Of a DNA stretch of 64,000 nucleotides, positions 45,278-54,997 are shown in pieces (position 1 is the stretch's first letter; each line of letters starts with the position of its first letter). The stretch is taken from assembly GCA_037953625.1 (NCBI GenBank), contig CM075649.1, positions 126,043,290 through 126,107,289 of the forward strand, in the 5' to 3' direction. The notes beneath the pieces are model-generated. The model worked only from the letters and a program-made list of their open reading frames with translations, was not told where the DNA came from and made no database searches. The position numbers were made by a program, and so were the translations under genes. The stretch is from Crotalaria pallida (lineage: Eukaryota; Streptophyta; Magnoliopsida; Fabales; Fabaceae).

Positions 45278-45689
45278 TGTTATTATTTTAAGTGGCCTCA
45301 CGTTATCTGTCAGCCTAAATTTGGTGTCAGTATCTAGAGTCAAGGATTACCTAAGTAATGAACTATTTATGTAATTCAACTTATTTTAGATTATGCCCTA
45401 CTTTTGAAGAAGTGTAAGAATGAAACCTTTTGAGAACTGTATAAGTTCTTCTGATGAAATACAAAGAACTATGTTGGGTTCGAAACCAAATCATTTTCCA
45501 ATGATAAATGTTTTTAGAGATTCAAGTAAGTATATGTTTTAGTAACAACTCGGTTTTCCATGAGGGATGTCAAAGTATACCGATGACATCTCAATAATGT
45601 TTAAAAAAAAAAAAATTGGCCTCATTTTTGCAACTTAATAAATAAAGGTTGGTTATGTTGTGTTACGAAAATTGGGTTGTTACACTCTT

Positions 45690-45842
45690 AGTCTCAGTAT
45701 TCCCAATATTACACTGATGAGGTGGATTAACTGGTTGCGGTGGTTGCTGAGATTACTGTTGTTACCATTGTTGCATTGACTCCAACACAGCGGCGATTCT
45801 CTCCAACATCGCGTTAGTATGATTTTGGTTTCTAGTCGTCAT
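45690..45842 (-). pseudogene. gag: Element B gag N-terminus, separated by element D
   Basis: The start codon is at 45842 on the minus strand, followed by M-T-T-R-N-Q-N-H-T-N-A-M-L-E-R-I, typical of chromovirus gag starts, then a Gln/Pro-rich stretch ending at the D insertion. Two in-frame TAA codons near 45765 and 45756 sit within the Gln run, consistent with CAA to TAA. It continues at 28560 after D. Confidence 0.8.
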
Positions 45843-46084
45843 AATAGATCTGCACTATGGACTTATGATCACATATGGTGGACTAAAGAAACATTCATCA
45901 CACAACCTATACTAAGACTATAACCATAACCTCAAGCAAAGCATTCAATTGTATTTATTGCTCAAATTAAGCGAGATACTAGCATTCAAAAACAATAAAT
46001 ATGCCCTGTGGATACCTGCTTGATGTTGATGACTACCTTTCTGGGAGTCTGGGACTACTTCAACTACTACAGGATCTGAGTTTT

Positions 46085-46096
46085 GCTCTGATACCA
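46085..46096 (-). other. Primer-binding site of element B
   Basis: On the minus strand the LTR ends ...GGTGTCACA, then TTGAG and TGGTATCAGAGC, an intact initiator-Met tRNA complement. It marks the inner edge of the 5' LTR at 46102. Confidence 0.88.
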
Positions 46097-46505
46097 CTCA
46101 ATGTGACACCCTCAATATAATACTAGAAATTAGAGTAATGAATAGACTATTACTCAATTAAGTATGGACTTGTTTCAAAATAGAAAATATAAGGTTAAAT
46201 TTTTCCTTTTCATTTTCTAAAAGAAGCGGGTGCACAAACCAAAATATGGAATTCTTGGAGATTAGATTTTGTATTATTTAAAATATTGAATTCAGCATTT
46301 ATCTAAAACAAGGAAATCATTTCATAATCTACATAGCATCTATTCATTGAAATTGCATTTACGTAATAAAAATTTAAGTGATGCCATCCACTATTTCTTT
46401 TTGCAAAACTGATACCATTTTCAAATATCGGAGCCGAACTCTTTAAATACTTTTATCAGAGTAAGTGGAAATAGCAAGACTATGTACAAGTTGTAATATA
46501 AACAT

Positions 46506-46508
<3 letters not shown>

Positions 46509-46549
<41 letters not shown>
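46509..46549. repeat. TA dinucleotide microsatellite
   Basis: About twenty TA/AT units in the B 5' LTR; the matching place in the 3' LTR (21267-21281) has about seven, so it expanded or shrank after insertion. Confidence 0.9.
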
Positions 46550-46550
<1 letters not shown>

Positions 46551-46859
46551 GTCATAAGATACATAGTCCAAGAGTCAAGTCTCCAAGATAAAATACAAGC
46601 CCATAACAAAATAAACCATAACTCTAGAGTCCTCATAAGTATATCTACAATATATACATCTCAAAATATAAAACTCCAGAGCTGGTCATATAGGACAAGT
46701 AGCAGCAGCAGTAATAGTAGACGTCTCCTAGAAGCAGTAGTAGTAGTCATCATCCAACATCAGCAGCATCTTCTCCTCCACAGCATCCATCATACCGTAT
46801 CCCTGATCCTCATCATCTACCTTATGCACATACCTAGGGATCATCGTCCCTCCATTGAC

Positions 46860-47206
46860 TCTCGGTAGAGTGAACAACAGGCTCGCCTCTGTTCTCGTCC
46901 TCAACAGGGTCCTCCTCTATCTCATCTGAAGGAGTGGGTACCCCTCCACTGGGTACAGGGTCTGGTGATGGCGAGACCCTAACAGGACACCTCGGATCAG
47001 ATAAGGGAGTCTATTCTCGGACGACCCTAGAAGTAAAAGGGTGTGAACGGGTAGGTCGAAATCGAAAACTATGAATGGGCGAGCTGGTCGTGTGGGAGGT
47101 GGTCCACGGTAAGTGTAAAAGGGTGGTACATGCATAGTGTATATGATGGGGATCCTAAATCTACGAGGATGAAATTGAATCAGCGGGTTGGGGTGATAGA
47201 AGGTAA
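46860..47206 (-). pseudogene. Truncated copy of the family B LTR ORF
   Basis: Third copy of the LTR ORF, beginning inside it because Sire-2 inserted at the codons for E-V-T-F-Y-H-P. The residues M-H-V-P-P-F-Y-T-Y-R-G-P-P-P-T-R-P are preserved, then a frameshift near 47070 follows. Confidence 0.55.
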
Positions 47207-48957
47207 TGTTGGTTTTGGCCTCAAAATCTCGAGAGGGGAGGTGAATCGAGTTTTATTAATGTATTATGAAATCCTTTACAAATTAAAAAATTGATTTGAG
47301 ATGGAGAGATTAAGCGTTTGAAACGGATCGCGAAAACGATAGATAAAATAAATTGAGTAGCGCGGAAACGTAAAAAATTGAAATATGCGGAAAAATAAAG
47401 AGATAGGGATAGAAAAGCTTGCACCGGTGAATTTTATACTGGTTCAGCCTTCCCGTCGAAAGGCCTAGTCCAGTCCCCAAGCGACCCGCTTGAGAGTTCT
47501 ATAATCAGCAATAGAGTCGCTCCCTATTACACCCAAGAGCACCCCGCACACTACTAGGAACCTCCGTTCGCTAGTGGCCTCAAGATCACACAGCAGGGTT
47601 CCTCGCCCTACGACGTATCACAACGTCCACTAAGGGATTCTCTCCCTAACCACTAAGGTTTCAACACAATGAATATGAGAGTGATTACAATAGCAATGTG
47701 TGTTCTAAACAACACGGATACAACAATATGTTCTTATGATAATGAAGTGCTTTTTCTCTAAGATTTACTCAGCCAATAAGGTTTTTGTTCTTTCAAAAAG
47801 TATGAACGTGAAAACCAGAAGATTAGAGAAGAAGAAGAAGAGAGAACGTGTTTTCAGAAAACATGTCAGAGAAAAAAGAATAGTATCTCAATGTTGGAGT
47901 GAATTTGTTTCTAAAATAGAAAACGTTTTTGAATCAAAAAGATTTTATTCAATAAATCAAAATCACTTTTAAATCAAATTAGAATAAAATAAGATTTTGA
48001 AATAAGTTTTAAAATCAAAACTAAATCAAAACGATTTACAAAATAAAATAAAGAGTTGATTCTTAAAACGAAAAAGGAAATAATTCAAATTTAAAATCAT
48101 TTTCGAATTTTATAAAATAAATCAGAATCTTTTATATAAAAACAAATCAGGAAATAATCAAAATGATTCTGACACGTTTTTCAATAAAACTTGAAGTAAT
48201 CGATTACTTTATGAAGATAATCGATTATTCCTTCAAAAATAGAAATTTTTAAATTCATTTGAAAAACAAGTAATCGATTAGACCAATAATGATTAATCGA
48301 TTACATCACTCCTGTTCAATATGTGATGCAACTCATTTAATCGATTACACTAAACAATTAATCGATTACTGAGCCTCTGATATGCATATGATGCAACATC
48401 ATGTAATCGATTACTATAGAGCCTGTAATCGATTACTAAGCCTCTGAAAAAATATGATGCAACAATTATAATCGATTACTTGAGCCAGGTAATCGATTAC
48501 TCTCATGAGAAAGTAATTGATTAACAAAGTTCACTTAATCGATTACAACGTCACTGATTTTTCTATGATGCAACAGAGTTAATTGATTATCTTGAGCAGC
48601 TAATCGATTACTCCTTCTTGCATAGTAGAAATATACAGAGTTTTGTAACATCAAGTATTTTCACAAAGATTTAAAATTTAAAACAACTTTTCATGAAAAA
48701 CACATTTTCTTCTTCTCTCTTTTAAATGAAAAACTTATTGGCTTTTGTAAACTCGTAAAGAATAGAAACTCCATTACCTTACAAATGATCTGAGGAAAAG
48801 GTTTCTAATCTATGCCTTGCTTGAATCTTCATTCTTGAACTTGAATGAAACTTGTGAGCTTGAACTTGAGTTGGTTTGTTATCATCAAAACATCATCTTG
48901 AAATACACTTGAAGTCCATAAAAAATATATATCAATTCAAATTTGCATCTTCAGAGT
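47207..48957 (-). repeat. Sire-2 3' LTR (right edge approximate)
   Basis: Begins TGTTGGTTTTGG after GGTAA, and is homologous in its first half to the reverse complement of the Sire-1 LTR: GGGATAGA, GCACCGG, AGCGACCCGCTTGAG, GAGCACCCCGCA and CTACTAGGAA occur in the same order. It contains a TAATCGATTA array at 48197-48610. On the minus strand it is preceded by a polypurine stretch (ACAGGGGGAGAGA, 48971-48959). Confidence 0.75.
48197..48610. repeat. TAATCGATTA palindrome array in Sire-2 LTR
   Basis: About a dozen exact TAATCGATTA decamers plus decayed TAATTGATTA forms, at 20-45 base spacing, many followed by C. Between copies runs non-repetitive AT-rich DNA, so the motif rather than a longer unit is repeated. 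Confidence 0.88.
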
Positions 48958-48985
48958 ATCTCTCCCCCTGTATCAAAATATCAGA
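48958..48985. repeat. 28-bp direct repeat flanking Sire-1, left copy
   Basis: The 28 bases from ATCTCTCCCC to AATATCAGA directly before the Sire-1 LTR recur at 57600-57627 after the Sire-1 right end. A normal insertion would duplicate only 5 bases (TCAGA). Confidence 0.9.
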
Positions 48986-49613
48986 TGTTGAAACTCATGG
49001 TTTCCCTTTATGATGTTTTGATGATGACACAACACAACTTAATATATGTTTTGAATAGGTTCAGGTACTATGAAGAAAGCGAAGATTGTTTGCCTAGTTG
49101 AAGATCTAGTCTTTTAGGCTTAGAACTCTTTGTAAGGCAAATAGTGATCTAAAAGCACTTAATTATAACCTTATGATGATGACATATTTTTCTGTTCTTG
49201 AAAAACCTAGAAGAAGTATTTTTAAAACCTCTGCTCTAGGAAAATCTTTTTGAAAATGTTTTGCGAAAACCTTTGGTTTCAATTTTTCTGAAAAACTGTT
49301 TTTTATGTGGAGTAATCGATTACCCCTTCTGGAATAATCGATTACTTGATGAAACTTGTAACCAGAGAGTAAGTAATGGATTAATTAGATTCATGTAATT
49401 GATTACTTCCTTGAACTGGTCATTTAAGTGACAGTAATCGATTACTTGAAGCTACTAATCGATTAATCTGACCAAAGTAATCGATTACACTTTTGAAAAA
49501 CGTGCTGAAATCAATCTGATTCCCAGAATGATTTATTTCCTTTTCTGGATGATCACGATTCTGATTTGCAGCAGCTTCTTCTACCTTTTTAAAAATACAC
49601 CATAACACACATC

Positions 49614-49644
<31 letters not shown>

Positions 49645-50487
49645 CTTCTTCTTCTTCTCCTTCTACCTTATTTGAAAAATCCTTAGAGAAGAAAATCATC
49701 ATCATCATCATCATATTGGTTTGATATTGAGTTTGCTTAAGGTTATCATTTGTCATAGGACTCTATTGTAGTATCTGCTCTATCTAGAGAGCTTTATTGT
49801 TAGTTGCACACATTTCTTCGTGCAAATCCTTTTGATTGTAAGGGGTGTGACAACCTTAGATATTAAGGAGTGTTTTCCCTTAGGATTGAACGTGTGTCGC
49901 GTTCATAGGGTGAGTTAACCCTTGTTGTATTGGGTAGCGCTATACGAACAGTGGGATTCCTAGTAGTTAGGCTATTTTGTTTGAGGTCCCTGGTGAAAGG
50001 TGGGATTCCTAGTAGCTTGCGGGGCGCTCTGGATGTACTTGGGGATGCGTTGCGTCTTGGTTTAGTGAAAAGCTCAAGTGGGTCGCTTGAGGACCGGATG
50101 TAGGCGTTGTTTGCCGAACCAAGATAAAAATCCCCGGTGCAATTTTCTCTATCCCTTATCTCTTTTCCTTCCGCATGTTTATTTTATGTTGATTATATTT
50201 TTCGCAGATAAAAACTATTTTCATGTTTTTAATCTATTAGCGTGAGTATTGCGTTTTAGTGGTTTATCTCTTCAATCTCGCGAGTAATAAATTTTATCTA
50301 TTAATAATAAATATTGTGTTTTGATTCTCTTAAAATCGCTTTTCATTCATTCTTTAAGTCTTCCGCTCGTTTAATCTCTATTATTCTTTCAAAGAATGTT
50401 TATAGCGATTGAATTTCAAAGTTTTTATAAACACCCCATTCACCCCCCCTTGGGTGACTTTAGCCAATACCAACAATTATTTCAACA
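48986..50487 (+). repeat. Sire-1 LTR 1
   Basis: 1502 bases from TGTTGAAACTCATGG to ATTTCAACA, two bases before the primer site. It includes AATCGATT words (49314-49490), an (TTC)n run at 49617-49656 and an ATC run at 49694-49712. Compared with LTR 2 it lacks 51 bases between two TAATCGATTA copies (site 49456-49465). Confidence 0.9.
49617..49656. repeat. TTC trinucleotide microsatellite in Sire-1 LTR 1
   Basis: About thirteen TTC units; LTR 2 has only a few at 56180-56205, showing post-insertion change. Confidence 0.88.
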
Positions 50488-50489
50488 AT

Positions 50490-50501
50490 TGGTATCAGAG
50501 C
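50490..50501 (+). other. Sire-1 primer-binding site
   Basis: TGGTATCAGAGC, an intact initiator-Met tRNA complement, two bases after the LTR end. An identical site follows LTR 2 at 57020-57031. Confidence 0.9.
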
Positions 50502-50588
50502 TTCGTGCTCTGGTAACAAGCTTAATCGCTTGAGTTAAAGATCCTTTGTGGTTTGGCTTATTGGGATATTTATTTTTTTAATTTTAAA

Positions 50589-51461
50589 ATGGAGGGTTGT
50601 TCATTCAATGATGCACCAATTTTCAATGGAGAAAATTATGCATATTGGAGTGCTAGAATGAAGTTTTATCTGCAGTCAATTAATTATCCTTTATGGTTTA
50701 TTGTGCAAAATGGTTTTGATTTAAACCCAAGAAATGTTTTAAACGAATTTGACAAAAAATGTTTTGCCTTGAATATTCGAGCTATGCAGATTTTAAGAAA
50801 TGTCTTAAACGATGATGCATATGCTATGATCAAGGATTCTGTTAATGCTAAATGTATTTGGGATACTTTACACACATGCTATGCTACTAATGATCTTTTA
50901 GAAAGTGTAAGTGTTCACAGGTACAACCTGGAAACTCAGTTAGAGACAAGTTCAAAGGATGAATTGACCATCACGCATGATGAAGTTTTGAATGATGACA
51001 CAAATAGCATGAGGAGCAATTCGTCAGATGATGATGATGAGTTAGAAATTAAAGTTTATTTGAAGCATTCTTGGAATCTCACTTGAAATCAAGTTCTTCA
51101 GATGAGGAGTCTGTAGACAACAAAATTGAACCATTCTCTTACACTCCTCACGAGGTAACTATAATTGATTCTTATTCCCAAAATCCTCATATTACTCATG
51201 ATGATTTGAGAGATGATTTGAAAAATATTTTTTTTGGAAAATAGCACCTCTACAAATATTGAAAATTGCAATTTTATTGAAAAATCAGTTGAGGTTGCTT
51301 CTTGTGATTCTCAGTGTATTTCAAAATCCGTTTGCTCCAACTCCTTATTTGACAATTATAAGAATGTGGAAATTCAAAAGTCAAGTAAAGTAGTTGTCAA
51401 ATGTGATTCTGAATACAAGGATCATAAGTCTATGCTTTACAAAAATGATTTTAGAAAATAA
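50589..51461 (+). pseudogene. gag: Sire-1 gag, N-terminal part
   Basis: The frame starts at ATG 50589 with M-E-G-C-S-F-N-D-A-P-I-F-N-G-E-N-Y-A-Y-W, the conserved start of Sirevirus gag (UBN2-type: W-S-A-R-M-K-F-Y-L near residue 25 and I-W-D-T-L-H near 95). An acidic Ser/Asp tract follows (D-D-D-D-E-L-E near 51035). At about 51047 five extra bases (ATTAA), absent from the second copy at 57577, shift the frame. A further shift near 51235 leads into the Ser/Asn-rich middle portion, and a TAA at 51459 precedes the zinc-knuckle region. Gag would assemble the particle; this copy is broken. Confidence 0.85.
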
Positions 51462-52051
51462 AAAGCATCTCCCAAACCCATTATTTGTAATTATTGTGGA
51501 CGTTCGGGTCACATTTCTCATTTATGCTTTTATAAGAAAAATTATCATATGAGAAATAAAATGAAATGGGTTCCAATATCTTCTAAGGAATCCAAGCCTA
51601 ATTCTCCTGGACCCAAAATGAGATGGGTACCAAAAGTTTCTCCTTGTAACAGGAATGTAGAAAATATTTTACCCAAGGAAAAACCAAGAGGAAATCAAAG
51701 AGAGAATAACTTCAAAATGACTCGGTGGATCTCTAATGATAGATGGAGTGACCAAAAGAAGATAGCGTCAACAAGAACCAAAGCTTTCACTGAAAGAAAT
51801 GAAAAATTCACCTTGATGAAAAATCAGAAAAGAAAGCAATGGTCTAAGACAAAATCTCTATAGCACACAAGGGCTGAGAAAAGAAAGCATTGGTCAAAGT
51901 CAAAATCTCTATGGCACACAAAGTTTGAGAAAAGGAAGCAATGGCCTAAGACAAAATCTCCATGGCACACAAAGTTTGAGGTAAACAAGTCATATTCTTA
52001 TTATAACCATGATTATTCAAGAGCATACTTTGACTATTCCAAGTTATATTA
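51462..52051 (+). pseudogene. gag: Sire-1 gag C-terminal part: zinc knuckle and basic 17-residue repeats
   Basis: A CCHC knuckle C-N-Y-C-G-R-S-G-H-I-S-H-L-C lies at about 51490-51531, then Lys/Arg/Trp-rich sequence. From 51825 a 51-base unit repeats three times (starts 51825, 51876, 51927), encoding variants of K-R-K-Q-W-S-K-T-K-S-L-W-H-T-K-F-E. A TAG at 51861-51863 replaces the Trp codon found in the other two units. The frame ends at a TAA near 52049. The basic repeats suggest extra nucleic-acid binding. Confidence 0.75.
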
Positions 52052-53645
52052 AATTTGAAAACAAATCATGTGTGGCAATTTTTTTTTTATTTCTCTTGAC
52101 ACATGATTCTAATACCTTGGAAAAGTGGAGTACCTCACTCATAATGTGTTACTTAGTGCAAACTTGAGTTGATTAAGTTGGCATCTAAATGCATATTATG
52201 ATTGAACTTGATATAACTCATAGTTATAAAGAAGTATATGATCTTGTGTTCTACCCCTAATGTTCATATCTTTTACTCCAATAGCTCTTATTGTTTATTG
52301 TGATAAAATTATCTAACTTGAGCGTTGGAGATATCCAGAACCATCTGTTTTGCAGGAAATAGTCTCACCTAAAGGTAAGTTGACCACAAGCTAATGTCAC
52401 TAATAATCCCTAGCATCAGAAAATCAATTCGTAGAATGCAATGAAGGTTGGTTATGCAGAGAAAGAGGAATTCTGGAAAATTATGCAGAAGTAATCGATT
52501 ACTCTGCAACAGTAATCGATTACCCAGTGAGTTTGTGCAACAAATCTGATCAATTAAAGGCAAGTAATCGAGTACAGGGCTGTGTTTAACTGATTAAATC
52601 TGCAGCATCATGCAATCCATCAGAGGCGAAGTAATCGATTAAGAGGACTGAAGTAATCGATTAGAGGTGTTGCATCAGGTTCTGACCAGAGGAGGGATAA
52701 TCGATTAAAAGCATGTAATTAATCGATTAAATGAGGAAAGTAATCGATTAAACCACTGCTAGTAATCGACTACCAGCTACAATTCTGAAAAGAAAGGGGA
52801 AATTAGAAGAACTCGTGTGGACCATGGGCCTTTGACCCACGACTCTCCTTGACCTCTTTGACTTAAAACCCTAGCCACTAATCCTTCTTTCATACTCTCT
52901 CTCTCTCCTTCCTACACAAAAATCACACCTCCCTCATCTCCTTCCACGCTACTCTCTTCTTATCCTTTAATTTTTTTCTCTTCCTTCTTCAACCAAAACT
53001 CCATAGCCATCCAAACCTTCATCAAACCTTCACTCTTCTCACTTTTATTTTACTTTCCTTCTCATAAACCATTATCCTCTTCTCCTTTCTCACTCAAAAC
53101 CGTTTCTCTCTCTCCTTCATCATACCCATTCGTCCTTCCCTTTTTAATCACCATAAACCGCAGTTAAACCTCCATTGTACCCTCTCAATACCACCATTAC
53201 CTTTAACCTTCCTCCACCTCACCCAAAACCCTTGGTCAAACTCGATTCTCACAAGGTTTTCTCGGTTCACTGTTTTGGCAAGGCCACTAGTTCGGTTCAG
53301 AGATTTTCGGTTCTTCTGGTTCAGTGGTTCTTTGGTTCAGTGGTTCGAATCATCAAGTTCAGTGCTTCAGGTTCTGGTTCAGTCGGTTCAGTTCCTCTCC
53401 GGTTCATGTTTTTCGGTTTATTGATTTGTCTTCTTCAGTATCTCTGTGTTCATAGATATGGTATGCTGCTACTGTGATGGTTTTCAGATGTTGATAGTAT
53501 CGCATTCAGTAGTTGTCATTCACATTATAGTTTGAGTTTCTTGCTGAAGAATCTGTACTTGCCGGGTTATCTTTGCAACATTCAGTTGATTATCTTGGTT
53601 GGTTCAGAATATTTTTTGATTGAGATTATCTGAGTTAGTGTGATC
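52052..53645 (+). other. Sire-1 non-coding segment where pol is expected
   Basis: About 1.6 kb without RT, integrase or RNase H signal. It holds a TAATCGATTA array (52490-52775) and then a CT-rich, gene-leader-like block (52850-53420: AAAACCCTAGCC, long CTCTCTC runs, TTCGGTTCAG repeats). It joins the gag end to the env-position ORF. It looks like acquired sequence replacing pol, perhaps including a promoter or leader for the downstream ORF. Confidence 0.55.
53280..53410 (+). repeat. GGTTC(A/T)GT-rich direct repeats upstream of the env-position ORF
   Basis: Short iterations of GGTTCAGTGGTTC / TTCGGTTC fill about 130 bases. They are low-complexity and in no coding frame I can support. Confidence 0.5.
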
Positions 53646-54997
53646 ATGTCGACTCGTCGTACAAAAAGAAGGGCTCTAATTGCTGATTTCGATGATGATG
53701 AGCCATCTCCTCCAGTTGTTCAAAATTAGGCTCAACCTTCGTCCAGTCGTGCTGCTAGGCCATCGAGACCTAGACAAAGTGACGCCGGTACTTCTGCTCC
53801 ACCTCCTCCAGTTCATCAACCCGTTGCTCTAGAGAAGTTGAATCGTTGGTTCTCGAATCCGACTCAGATCATGGACTATGAAAAATACTTTGCAGCATGC
53901 TCAGTGATCTCTCCAAGATTTTTAGATGCGGAAACCTTTGACGGTGAAGATTGCAACCTTCCTGCAGTAATGCTACTAAAAGAAAAGGGCTTATTTGAAT
54001 TTAGCACTATTGGATGCGATTTTTATGAAGACTTGGTCAGGGTCTTCTACACCAATCTCATTTGGAATTCTGATGAAAAGGTTCTATATTCTGAAGTTAA
54101 GGGGAGAAGCATAAAAATTAGTTTGAGCACATGGATAAACATTACTCATTTTCCCCTGGATGGAATCACGTATACTGGTTCTAGTTCAGATAGCCTTTGA
54201 GGAGATGAATATGATAAGAAGTCTGCAAAAGAAGAATTTATAGATGATCGGATCCCTACTGGAAAGGTCTTGACTTCGGGTAATCTGAAGTTTGAGTATC
54301 GGGTGCTGCATTTCATCCTGAATCGTTGTCTGATTCCTAGTCAAGGTAACTATTTCAGGCTGCTGGATTCGGATTATATCATCTTGTGGGCTTGATTCAC
54401 AACAAACCCATCAATTGGGGTTGGTTTGTCTTGAACCATATGATTGAGACTGCTGGCAAAGTTCGTCGATCGATTGATAAGGATATGAAGCTGAAGACAT
54501 CCAAACTTCCATATGCAACATTAGTCACCAACATCCTCAGACGTTTCCAGATTCCTCTAAATGGTGAAGCTAGGACTGCTCCTAACGCTGACATGCGCAT
54601 GGATACTAACTTTTTGGGAAACATGGGATGGGTAAACATGGAAGATCGAGGTTGGATGCCAAAAGCTCATCGACGGGAACGCAAGTCTAATCACAATTAT
54701 AACCCAGATGATGATGAAGAATAGTAGCAGCAGCAACATCAAGATGATGCACCAGCTCATGATCCTGACTTCACACCGCTACAAGCTATTTATCCTCCTG
54801 ATCATATACCTCCGTACATGCAGCTCTTCATGGATGATGTTAGAGGGTATATGAGGCGTTCTGATGATCATATGCGTTCAGTCGATTCCTCTCTTGCTCA
54901 GCTCACCTCCGGTATGGAACAGATGCATGTCAACATGGAGGCGATGCAGCAGGACATCTATCACTTGAGGCATCAGAATCGACCACCATTCCAGTGA
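53646..54997 (+). pseudogene. Sire-1 env-position ORF (putative plant transposon protein domain), decayed
   Basis: An ATG at 53646 starts a frame (M-S-T-R-R-T-K-R-R-A-L-I) with a basic and Ser/Pro-rich N-terminus. A globular region follows (L-L-K-E-K-G-L-F-E-F, F-Y-E-D-L-V-R-V-F-Y-T-N-L, W-I-N-I-T-H-F) that resembles the putative plant transposon protein (Transposase_32-like) domain found in many legume ORFs. The C-terminus has a Gln-rich run and a heptad-like segment (M-E-Q-M-H-V-N-M-E-A-M). Breaks: TAG near 53729, TGA at 54198 (CGA to TGA), one base lost near 54392, two TAGs at 54722-54727. About 450 codons if undamaged. In Sireviruses this position often holds an env-like gene; no signal peptide or clear membrane segment is seen here. 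Confidence 0.7.

Larger units (their letters stand above)
28566..45684 (+). mobile_element. Element D: large non-coding LTR retrotransposon (LARD-like)
   Basis: Two LTRs (28566-34386, 5821 bp; 35704-45684, 5832 bp after removing a solo LTR and its TSD) flank a 1317-bp internal region with a tRNA-Met primer site and a polypurine tract, all bounded by CTCTT. LTR ends are TGTGACGACC...TGTTACA. No gag, protease, RT or integrase is recognisable, so mobilisation was in trans. The TTTCTCGGGGACGAGAAA hairpin before its polypurine tract is of the Tekay/Del type, suggesting helpers of that lineage, possibly element B itself. LTRs show six differences in about 275 compared bases (31261-31535 against 42548-42823). 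Confidence 0.92.
35704..45684 (+). repeat. Element D 3' LTR, interrupted by solo LTR of family C
   Basis: Starts TGTGACGACCCGC after the polypurine tract and ends TTGGGTTGTTACA before CTCTT. The insertion at 36929-41072 splits the word TAGAAACCC that is continuous in the 5' LTR at 29782. Without it the length is 5832, eleven more than the 5' LTR. TATA box at 36704-36711; minisatellite at 43571-43753; LTR ORFs at 43954-44160 and 44843-45277. Confidence 0.92.
20858..47206 (-). mobile_element. Element B: Tekay-type chromovirus (Ty3/gypsy), nested-in by D and Sire-2
   Basis: In minus-strand order: partial 5' LTR (47206-46102), primer site, gag start (45842), [insertion of D at 45684-28566, TSD CTCTT], rest of gag, protease, RT, RNase H, integrase with chromodomain-like C-terminus (ends 24367), polypurine tract and 3' LTR (24325-20858). 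The two LTRs differ at nine positions over about 390 compared bases (20858-21245 against 46102-46490), mostly C/T or G/A. The 5' LTR is cut at 47206 by Sire-2; its remainder lies beyond the window. The chromodomain and the GAATTTCG/CGAAATTC hairpin before the polypurine tract fit the Tekay/Del lineage. Confidence 0.9.
46102..47206 (-). repeat. Element B 5' LTR, part (cut by Sire-2)
   Basis: Homologous base for base to 20858-21940 of the 3' LTR, with an expanded TA dinucleotide run at 46509-46549. It is broken at GGTAA (47202-47206) inside the LTR ORF, where the copia terminus TGTTGG begins. The remaining roughly 2.4 kb should lie on the far side of Sire-2, outside the window. Confidence 0.9.

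Noticed and set aside
53646..54997. Retroviral-type envelope gene
   Set aside because: Position alone suggests env. No signal peptide, cleavage site or membrane anchor is visible, so it is described only as an env-position ORF.
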